NCBI RefSeq assembly: GCF_030757795.1
Contig: NZ_JAUQWH010000048.1
Span: 1-51,210, forward strand
DNA from: Actinoplanes oryzae
GTDB taxonomy: Bacteria > Actinomycetota > Actinomycetes > Mycobacteriales > Micromonosporaceae
Length of the DNA stretch: 51,210 nucleotides
Reading direction: 5' to 3'
The position numbers and the translations under genes were made by a program. Shown one piece after another: positions 24,787-31,700 of the stretch. Each line of letters starts with the position of its first letter. The first letter of the stretch is position 1. The notes under the pieces are model-generated. The model made no database searches. It was not told where the DNA came from and saw only the letters and a list, made by a program, of their open reading frames with translations.

Positions 24787-25449
24787 ATGAGCCGCGTGAG
24801 CAGCAACATCGGTGCCGCGGTCCGGCGGACGCGCATCGAGCAGGCCGCCGCCACGCGCACCCGCATCCTGCTGACCGCCGAGCGGCTGTTCGCCGAGCAG
24901 GGCGTGTTCGCGGTGTCGAACAGGCAGATCAGCGAGGCCGCCGGCCAGGGCAACAACGCCGCGGTCGGCTACCACTTCGGCACCAAGGCCGACCTGGTCC
25001 GCGCCCTGGTGCAGCGGCACACCGTGCCGATGGCCGAGATCCGCCGCCGGCTGTTCGACGAGCACGCCGGCAGCACCGAGCTGCGCGACTGGGTGGCCTG
25101 CGTGGTCCGCCCGTTCACCGATCATCTGGCGCAGCTCGGGGCGCCCAGCTGGTACGCCCGGTTCAGCGCGCAGCTGATGACCGAGCCGAGCCTGCGCGAG
25201 CTGGCCGCGGCCGAGCTGAGCGACGCCCCGCTCCTGCACGCGGTGTTCGACGCGCTGCACCGATGCCTGCCGGGGCTGACGGCGGAGGCCGGCGGCGAGC
25301 GCGACACCATGGCGATGACGCTCATCGTGCACTACTGCGCCCAGCAGGAACGATCGCTGGACACGGCGGCGGCGTGGGCGGCGACAGCGACGGGACTGAT
25401 CGACGCCATCGAGGGGATGTACCGCGCGCCCATGAGCCCGCGCGGCTGA
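24787..25449 (+). CDS. TetR-family regulator of the Baeyer-Villiger operon
   Basis: A 220-residue regulator. The helix-turn-helix TRTRILLTAERLFAEQGVFAVSNRQISEAAGQGNNAAVGYHFGTKADLVRALVQRH is of the group with an NNAAVGYHFG recognition helix. The C-terminal ligand domain is all-helical and ends ATGLIDAIEGMYRAP. Matching palindromes precede it and the downstream monooxygenase, so it most likely represses both and releases them on binding a ketone or related lipid. ATG at 24787 gives the usual short lead; a GGAGC ribosome site stands before it. Confidence 0.9.
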   Translation: MSRVSSNIGAAVRRTRIEQAAATRTRILLTAERLFAEQGVFAVSNRQISEAAGQGNNAAVGYHFGTKADLVRALVQRHTVPMAEIRRRLFDEHAGSTELRDWVACVVRPFTDHLAQLGAPSWYARFSAQLMTEPSLRELAAAELSDAPLLHAVFDALHRCLPGLTAEAGGERDTMAMTLIVHYCAQQERSLDTAAAWAATATGLIDAIEGMYRAPMSPRG

Positions 25450-25493
25450 CCCCGGCCATCACATCGACGAACGTCGTGCGATGCGCCACACTC

Positions 25494-25513
25494 TAAGTCA
25501 ATCAGTTGCCTTA
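25494..25513. promoter_or_regulatory. TetR operator, site 2, before the monooxygenase operon
   Basis: TAAGTCAATCAGTTGCCTTA is a near-perfect palindrome: TAAG-n-CAA, four bases, TTG-n-CTTA. It is 27 bases before the ATG of the Baeyer-Villiger enzyme. TAATAC at 25512-25517 overlaps its right end and could be the -10 box, so binding would block RNA polymerase. Confidence 0.75.
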
Positions 25514-25540
25514 ATACGGCGACATCGGTTGGCTTGCCGC

Positions 25541-27289
25541 ATGTCCTTCGACCCCCAAGCCCTGCGCGCCAAGTACCGGCAGGAACGCGACCGGCGCATC
25601 CGCCCCGACGGCGCCGCCCAGTACCGGGGCGCGCGCGGCGAGTTCGGCTACTACGCCACCGACCCGTGGACCGAGCGCGCCGAACGCGATCCGCGACAGG
25701 ACCGGGTCGAGGCCGCGGTGATCGGCGGCGGCTTCGGCGGACTGGTCACCGGGGCGAAGCTGCGCGACGCGGGCCTGGACAGCGTCCGGATGATCGACGA
25801 GGCCGGGGACTTCGGCGGCACCTGGTACTGGAACCGCTACCCGGGCATCCACTGCGACATCGAGTCGAGCGTCTACCTGCCGTTGCTGGAGGAGGTCGGC
25901 ACCGAGCCGACCTGGCGCTACTCCCCCGGCGAGGAGATCCGGCAGCACGCGATCGCCATCGCCCGGCACTACGACCTCTACGACGACACGATGTTCCACA
26001 CCCGCGTCACCGAGCTGCGCTGGCACGAGGACGACGCCGAGTGGCAGGTGCGCACCGACCGCGGCGACGACTTCCGCGCCCGCTACGTGATCGTCTCCTC
26101 CGGCACGCTGACCCAGCCCAAGCTGCCCGGCATCCCCGGCATCGAGACCTTCCGCGGGCACACGTTCCACACCAGCCGCTGGGACTACGGCTACACCGGC
26201 GAGGATCTGGCGGGACTGAAAGACAAGAAGGTCGGCGTCGTGGGCACCGGCGCCACCGGCATCCAGGTGATCCCGCGACTGGCTGCCGAAGCCCAGCACC
26301 TGTACGTCTTCCAGCGCACCCCGTCGTCCGTGGACGTCCGCGACAACCGCCGGCTGGAGCCCGGCTGGACAGCGGGGCTGAAGCCCGGCTGGCAGCGCGA
26401 GCGGATGAACAACTTCCTGACCGTGGTCACCGGCGGGCACGCCGACGAGGACCTGATCGGCGACGGCTGGACCGCCACCGCCGCCCTGCAACGCACGTTC
26501 CTGTCGGGCAGCCGCACCGAGCTGAGCGACGAGGAGCTCGAACTCGCCGACTTCGCCACCATGAACCGCATCCGCGCCCGGGTCGACGACATCGTCACCG
26601 ACCCCGTGGTGGCGGAGAGGCTCAAGCCCTGGTACCGCTACATGTGCAAGCGGCCCACCTTCAGCGACTTCTACCTGCAGACCTTCAACCGGCCCAACGT
26701 CACGCTGGTCGACACCGCGGACACCGGCGGCATCACCGCCCTCACCGAGCACACCGTCGTGGTCGGCGACTCCGAGTACGACGTGGACTGCCTCGTCTTC
26801 GCCACCGGCTTCGAGGTCGGCATCTCCGGGATCGTCTCCGGCACCCTGCCCGTCCACGGCCGCGACGGCGTACCCCTGCTGCAGTCCTGGGCGCAAGGCC
26901 CCCGCACCCTGCACGGCTTCTCCAGCCACGGGTACCCGAACCTGTTCCACCTCGGCTCGCTGCAGAACGCCAGCTCGGTCAACTTCATGCACATCCTCAC
27001 CGAGCAGGCCACCCACATCGGCGCCCTCGTCGCCGAGGCCCGCACCCGCCACGCCCGCTGGATCGAGCCCACCGCCGAGGCGGAGCAGGACTGGGTCGCC
27101 ACGATCCGCGCCAACGCCATGGACAACTACCGGTTCCAGGCCGAGTGCACGCCCGGCTACTACAACGGCGAGGGCAAGCCCCGGCCGGTCAGCAACTCGT
27201 ACGGCCCCGGCCCGGTCGCCTTCCACGAACTGCTCGACAAGTGGCGTACCGGCGGCGGTTTCGACCAGGTCCTGGCGGGAGCGGAATGA
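25541..27289 (+). CDS. Baeyer-Villiger flavin monooxygenase
   Basis: A 582-residue class B flavoprotein monooxygenase. The FAD site is VIGGGFGGLVTGAKL (60-74), then GGTWYWNRYPGIHCDIES. The Baeyer-Villiger fingerprint is FRGHTFHTSRWDY (204-216) and the NADPH site is VGVVGTGATGIQVIP (231-245), with VFATGFEVG near residue 425. The length and the N-terminal extension resemble phenylacetone, steroid and cyclododecanone-type enzymes. It inserts oxygen next to a ketone, giving an ester or lactone. It is the first gene of a coupled trio; the SMP-30-like gene starts inside its stop codon (ATGA). ATG at 25541 begins the usual lead. Confidence 0.95.
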   Translation: MSFDPQALRAKYRQERDRRIRPDGAAQYRGARGEFGYYATDPWTERAERDPRQDRVEAAVIGGGFGGLVTGAKLRDAGLDSVRMIDEAGDFGGTWYWNRYPGIHCDIESSVYLPLLEEVGTEPTWRYSPGEEIRQHAIAIARHYDLYDDTMFHTRVTELRWHEDDAEWQVRTDRGDDFRARYVIVSSGTLTQPKLPGIPGIETFRGHTFHTSRWDYGYTGEDLAGLKDKKVGVVGTGATGIQVIPRLAAEAQHLYVFQRTPSSVDVRDNRRLEPGWTAGLKPGWQRERMNNFLTVVTGGHADEDLIGDGWTATAALQRTFLSGSRTELSDEELELADFATMNRIRARVDDIVTDPVVAERLKPWYRYMCKRPTFSDFYLQTFNRPNVTLVDTADTGGITALTEHTVVVGDSEYDVDCLVFATGFEVGISGIVSGTLPVHGRDGVPLLQSWAQGPRTLHGFSSHGYPNLFHLGSLQNASSVNFMHILTEQATHIGALVAEARTRHARWIEPTAEAEQDWVATIRANAMDNYRFQAECTPGYYNGEGKPRPVSNSYGPGPVAFHELLDKWRTGGGFDQVLAGAE

Positions 27290-28710
27290 CCGGCCCGCTG
27301 CGCGGCTCGAACGGCGTGGCCTTCGGCCCGGACGGGCGCCTGTACGTCTGCGAGTTCCTCGCCGGCCGCATCAGCGCGGTCGATCCGGCAACCGGCGACG
27401 TCGAGACGATCGTCGCGCCGGGCGGGCTCGTCCAGTCCCCCGACGACCTCGCGTTCGACAGCAACGGCGTCATGTACATCACCGACCTCGTGCCCGGCCG
27501 GGTCTGGCGCCGCGGCCCCGACGGCACCCTCACCCTGGTCACCGACCAGGTGCGGCTGCCCAACGGCATCACCTGCCTGGGCGAGCGGCTGTTCGTCAAC
27601 GAGATGATCCCCGGCGGCCGGCTCCTCGAGCTGCGCGCGGACGGGCCCGCCGAGCTCACCGGCGGGCTCGCCATGGGCAACGCCATGCAGATCGGCCCGG
27701 ACGGCCACCTCTACTACCCGCACATGCTCACCGGCGAGGTCCACCGCATCTCCCCCGACGGCGGCGCCCCCGAACTCGTCGCCGCCGACGTGCACGAACC
27801 GGTCGCCGTCCGCTTCGACCTGGCCGGCACCCTGCTCGTGGTCTCGCGTGGCGCCGAAGGCATCGTCACGCGCATCGACGGCGACCGCCGCACCCTGATC
27901 AGCAGCGGCATCACCGGCCTCGACAACGCCGCCGTCGACAGCGACAACCGCATGTACGTCTCCAGCTACGCCGGCGGCGGCATCGCCGAACTGCACCCCG
28001 ACGGCCGGACGCGCGACATCGTGCCCCGCGGCTACGCCGGCCCGTACGGCATCACCATCGACCTCGCCGGCACCGTCCACGTGGCCGACCACTACCGCCT
28101 CGGCGACGAGCTGATCCGTTTCGCCCACGACGTCGCCGCCGACGGGAATCTGCTGCACGTGACCTCGCAGTACGGCCAGGTTCAGACGTACGACCGCGGC
28201 ACCCGCCGGACCCGGATGCGCGCAACCGGCCTCGACCGTCCCCTGGGCATCGCGGTCCGCCCGGACGGCACTCTGCTGGTGGCCGAGTCCGGGGCGGGCC
28301 GGATCCTGACCATCGGCCCCGACGACTCCATCGGCCTGCTGGCCGAGGGGCTCGGGCGTCCCGCCGGCATCGCCGGTGACTACTTCAGCGACGAGGAGCA
28401 CGGCACCGTGCACCGCCTGACCGACACCGGCCCGGAACTCGTCGCCGACGGTCTCGACACTCCGCAGGGCTTGGCGGTCCACAACGACCGCATGTTCATC
28501 GTGGAAGCCGGCAAGCGTCGCCTGCTGTCGGTGGACCTGCGCACCGGCGACACGCGGACCGAGCGCGACCTCGACCTGCCCGCCCGCCGCGAGGTCGCCC
28601 TCACGGCACACGGCATGCCCGGTGTCCCGCAGCCGTACGCCGGAATCGCCGTGGCCCCCGACGGCACGCTGCACGTCGCCGCGGACGGCCACGTCCTGGA
28701 GCTCTCGTGA
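27286..28710 (+). CDS. SMP-30/gluconolactonase-like beta-propeller, plausible lactonase
   Basis: A 474-residue six-bladed propeller built from NHL/SMP-30-type repeats. These are GSNGVAFGPDGRLYVCEFLAG, SPDDLAFDSNGVMYITDLVPG, MGNAMQIGPDGHLYYPHMLTG, LDNAAVDSDNRMYVSSYAGG, PYGITIDLAGTVHVADHYR, PLGIAVRPDGTLLVAESGAG and a final PYAGIAVAPDGTLHVAADG. Acidic and asparagine residues in the loops (PDD, LDN, PNG) match the metal-binding positions of SMP-30 lactonases. No signal peptide is visible. Overlap with the monooxygenase gene suggests it hydrolyses the lactone made by that enzyme. Function is inferred from context; a non-catalytic propeller is possible. Confidence 0.8.
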   Translation: MTGPLRGSNGVAFGPDGRLYVCEFLAGRISAVDPATGDVETIVAPGGLVQSPDDLAFDSNGVMYITDLVPGRVWRRGPDGTLTLVTDQVRLPNGITCLGERLFVNEMIPGGRLLELRADGPAELTGGLAMGNAMQIGPDGHLYYPHMLTGEVHRISPDGGAPELVAADVHEPVAVRFDLAGTLLVVSRGAEGIVTRIDGDRRTLISSGITGLDNAAVDSDNRMYVSSYAGGGIAELHPDGRTRDIVPRGYAGPYGITIDLAGTVHVADHYRLGDELIRFAHDVAADGNLLHVTSQYGQVQTYDRGTRRTRMRATGLDRPLGIAVRPDGTLLVAESGAGRILTIGPDDSIGLLAEGLGRPAGIAGDYFSDEEHGTVHRLTDTGPELVADGLDTPQGLAVHNDRMFIVEAGKRRLLSVDLRTGDTRTERDLDLPARREVALTAHGMPGVPQPYAGIAVAPDGTLHVAADGHVLELS

Positions 28711-30161
28711 CCGACCGGCGGCACATCCTCGAAGCCCTCACCGGCCTGCTGCTGGCCCTGTTCATCTCCACGCTCGCCAGCACCGTCGTCTCCACCGCCC
28801 TGCCGCGCATGCTCGCCGACCTGCACGGCTCCCCCACCCAGTACACCTGGGTCGTCACCGCCACCCTGCTCGCCGCCACCGCCGCCACCCCGATCTGGGG
28901 CAAACTCGCCGACCTGTACGACAAGAAGCGGCTGATCCAGGCGGCCACCGTCGTGTTCGTCGCCGGCTCGATCGCCGCCGGGCTGGCGCAGAACGGCGGC
29001 CAGCTCATCGCCGCCCGCGCCCTGCAGGGCATCGGCGTCGGCGGCCTGCAGTCCCTGGTCCAGATCGCCATCGGCGCGATGATCCCGCCCCGCGAACGCG
29101 GCAAGTACGCCGGCTACTTGTCCAGCGTCACCGCCGTGTCCACCATCGGCGGACCCCTGCTGGGCGGATTCATCGTCGACACGTCGTGGCTGGGCTGGCG
29201 CTGGTGCTTCTTCATCGGCGTCCCGTTCGCGGTCGCCGCGCTGGTGCTGCTGCAGCTCACCCTGCGCCTGCCGGTCGTCCGCCGCACCAACGTGCGCATC
29301 GACTACGCCGGCGCCGGCCTGCTCACCGCCGGGGTCAGCCTGCTGCTGATCTGGATCTCCTTCGTCGACGACGCGTTCGCCTGGGCCTCCTGGCAGACCG
29401 CCGCCCTGGCCGGCGGCGCGCTCGTCCTGCTCGGACTCGCCGCCTGGGTCGAGACCCGCGCCGCCGAACCGGTCGTCCCGCCCCGCGTGCTGCGCCGGCG
29501 CACCACCGCCCTGGCCATCCTCGGCAGCCTCGCCGCCGGCACCGCCATGTTCGGCGCCGCCGTGTTCCTCAGCCAGTACTTCCAGGTCAGCCGCGGCCAC
29601 ACTCCGACGGAAGCCGGGCTGCTCACCATCCCCATGATGGCCGGCATCCTGGTGTCCTCCATCGTCGCCGGGCGCCTGATCAGCCGCCGCGGCCGGATCA
29701 AGCCCTACCTGGTCACCGGCGCGATCAGCCTCACCGCCGGGTTCGCCCTGCTGGGCCTCGTCGACGAGGCCACGTCACTGCCGCTGATCGGCGCCGCCAT
29801 GGTCCTCATCGGTACGGGCGTGGGCATGACCCTGCAGAACTTCGTCCTGGTCGTGCAGAACGCCGTCCCGCTCGCCGACATCGGCGCCGCCAGCGCCACC
29901 GTCTCGTTCTTCCGCTCCCTCGGCGGCACCATCGGCGTCACCGTCCTCGGCGCCGTCCTGGCCCGCCAGGTTGCCGCCCACACCGCCGAGGGGCTGCCGG
30001 CCCCCGCCGCGTACGGACAGTCCACCGGGACGATCTTCGCCATCTCCGCGGGGGTGGCGCTGCTCGGGGTGCTCGCCGCCGTCCTGATGCCGTCCGTGTC
30101 CTTGCGCACCAGCCTCGACAAGCCCGACACCCGCACCGCGGCCGCCGCTGCCGGCTCCTGA
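28707..30161 (+). CDS. DHA2-family (14-helix) MFS exporter
   Basis: A 484-residue drug:H+ antiporter-2 type protein. It has LDSTIVNVALP-like ASTVVSTALPRMLADL, the motif GKLADLYDKKRLIQ, the motif C-like LGGFIVDTSWLGWRWCFFIGVP, and fourteen helices ending at LLGVLAAVLMPSV. Such proteins export drugs, lipids or acids. GTG start overlaps the propeller stop (GTGA), so it is the third coupled gene of the TetR-controlled operon and may export the substrate or product of the monooxygenase. Confidence 0.92.
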   Translation: MTDRRHILEALTGLLLALFISTLASTVVSTALPRMLADLHGSPTQYTWVVTATLLAATAATPIWGKLADLYDKKRLIQAATVVFVAGSIAAGLAQNGGQLIAARALQGIGVGGLQSLVQIAIGAMIPPRERGKYAGYLSSVTAVSTIGGPLLGGFIVDTSWLGWRWCFFIGVPFAVAALVLLQLTLRLPVVRRTNVRIDYAGAGLLTAGVSLLLIWISFVDDAFAWASWQTAALAGGALVLLGLAAWVETRAAEPVVPPRVLRRRTTALAILGSLAAGTAMFGAAVFLSQYFQVSRGHTPTEAGLLTIPMMAGILVSSIVAGRLISRRGRIKPYLVTGAISLTAGFALLGLVDEATSLPLIGAAMVLIGTGVGMTLQNFVLVVQNAVPLADIGAASATVSFFRSLGGTIGVTVLGAVLARQVAAHTAEGLPAPAAYGQSTGTIFAISAGVALLGVLAAVLMPSVSLRTSLDKPDTRTAAAAAGS

Positions 30162-30172
30162 TCGCCCGCACG

Positions 30173-31513
30173 GTGTGCGATGACCAGCCGGCACGGGTGC
30201 GGCGGCAACGGCTCGTCCCGCCGGTGCAGCTGGGCAGGTCGTACGTGACCGTCGGCACGGACACCATCACCGTCGGAGTGGAACTCGCGGCCGGCGTGCT
30301 GGTCGCTCCCGCTTTCCTTGCCGACCTCGACCGTGACCACGACAAGGATCTCACCGAGGCCGAAGGCCGCGCCTACGCCGACGGCATGCGAGCCGGCCTC
30401 ACCCTGCGCGTCGACGACACCACGATGCCGCTCGCGGTGACCGGCGTGGACCTTCCCACCTACCTGCAGGCCCAGGCCGGATACGGCATCCTGCGCCTCA
30501 CCGCGACAGCCCCGCTCACCGCCGCCGCCGGCAATCACACCCTGTACTTCCGCAACGACTTCGCTCCTGCCGAACCGCAGTACCAGGTTGCCGTCCTGGC
30601 GCCCAAGCAGTCCGCGACCACCATCGGCGACCAACATCGAGAGCACAACCAGCAACAGGTACGGACGACGTTCGTCCTGCCCGCGGGTGGCGTCGCGGCC
30701 CCGCCCCCGGACACCGGCACGAGCGGATGGGGTGTCGAGCGCCTCCTGCGGACGGTGCAGGATCCGTCCCGCTCGGCCTGGGTCACCGTGACGGCGATCG
30801 CCCTGGCGATGCTGCTCGGCGCCCTCCACGCGCTCACCCCGGGACACGGCAAGACCATGATGGCGGCCTACCTCGTCGGCAGCGGTGGCCGGGTCCGCGA
30901 CGCCCTGGCCCTGGGCGCGTCGGTGACCGTGACGCACACGTCGTCGGTCCTGATCATCGGGGCCGTGGCACTGCTGGCGGGCCGATTCGCCGTACCGGAC
31001 GTGCTCGTTCCCGCACTGGAGCTGACCTCCGGCGCCCTGGTGCTGGTGCTGGGATTACGACTGCTGTGGCAGCGCCGGCACGCGTTCGCCGATGCAGGCA
31101 GCCACGACCACAGCCACGACCACGACCACAGCCACGCTCACGGCCATGAGCATCCGCAGCGCATCGCCCGCCCGGCCGGGTTGGGCTCGGTGGTGGCCCT
31201 CGGGATCTCCGGCGGGCTGGTGCCGTGCCCCGAAGCGCTGGGAGTGATGATCCTGGCGGTCGGCCTCGGCCACGTCGCCGTGGGCATGCTGCTGATCGCC
31301 TCGTTCAGCGCCGGCCTGGCCGCGGTCCTCATCGGCATCGGCATCCTGCTCGTCCGCGCCCGCACCGTCGCCACCCTGTCCGGCCGGTTCCGAACCGGGA
31401 CGCCGGCCCGCTGGGCCGCGCTGCTGCCGCTGATCAGCGCCATCGTTGTGGTCGTGCTGGGCGCCGGCCTGATCATCCGTACGCTGGGTGCGGTCGGCGG
31501 AGCCGGGCCATGA
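30173..31513 (+). CDS. Nickel/cobalt exporter (RcnA/NicO-like), apparently 5'-truncated
   Basis: About 446 residues from GTG 30173 (GTG 30245 is an alternative). The extracytoplasmic domain includes an EF-hand-like loop, DRDHDKDLTEAE (53-64). The membrane part begins near residue 210 with ALAMLLGALHALTPGHGKTMMAAYLVG, the NicO/RcnA signature. A histidine-rich cytosolic loop (SHDHSHDHDHSHAHGHEH) sits between helices, then GISGGLVPCPEALGVMI. Homologous proteins start with a signal peptide followed by a His-Pro-Leu segment; both are missing. The in-frame sequence before SYVTVG has no hydrophobic stretch or ribosome site. It probably lost its 5' end when it came to lie against the MFS gene, and the first domain may not be exported. 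Confidence 0.65.
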   Translation: MCDDQPARVRRQRLVPPVQLGRSYVTVGTDTITVGVELAAGVLVAPAFLADLDRDHDKDLTEAEGRAYADGMRAGLTLRVDDTTMPLAVTGVDLPTYLQAQAGYGILRLTATAPLTAAAGNHTLYFRNDFAPAEPQYQVAVLAPKQSATTIGDQHREHNQQQVRTTFVLPAGGVAAPPPDTGTSGWGVERLLRTVQDPSRSAWVTVTAIALAMLLGALHALTPGHGKTMMAAYLVGSGGRVRDALALGASVTVTHTSSVLIIGAVALLAGRFAVPDVLVPALELTSGALVLVLGLRLLWQRRHAFADAGSHDHSHDHDHSHAHGHEHPQRIARPAGLGSVVALGISGGLVPCPEALGVMILAVGLGHVAVGMLLIASFSAGLAAVLIGIGILLVRARTVATLSGRFRTGTPARWAALLPLISAIVVVVLGAGLIIRTLGAVGGAGP

Positions 31514-31592
31514 GAGTCAACGGGATCATGTTCGCCGCTCCTGTCAGGAGAAAGCCGCCGCCGTCGCCTCGCCGGGTGCATTCGCTCGCAGC

Positions 31593-31700
31593 GCGTCGGC
31601 CGGGGCGGGCCGGATCCTGCGCATCGGCGCCGACGACACCGTCGAGGTGCTCGCCGGCGGCCTCGGCAGCCCGGCCGGCATCACCGGAGACGGGTCATGA
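31593..31700 (+). pseudogene. Fragment resembling the SMP-30-like gene
   Basis: Translated as SAGAGRILRIGADDTVEVLA then GGLGSPAGITGDGS, this aligns without gaps to SGAGRILTIGPDDSIGLLAEGLGRPAGIAGD in the propeller encoded at 28291-28380. An 18-base stretch (31602-31619) is identical to 28291-28308. It stops at 31698-31700 and has no gene around it. It looks like the tail of a second, lost propeller gene. The rest of 31514-31592 shows nothing I recognise. Confidence 0.7.

Noticed and set aside
31514..31592. A short reading frame starting MRVNGIMFAAPVRRK as a gene
   Set aside because: It lacks a ribosome binding site and family signature, and its downstream part reads the propeller-like remnant in the wrong frame.
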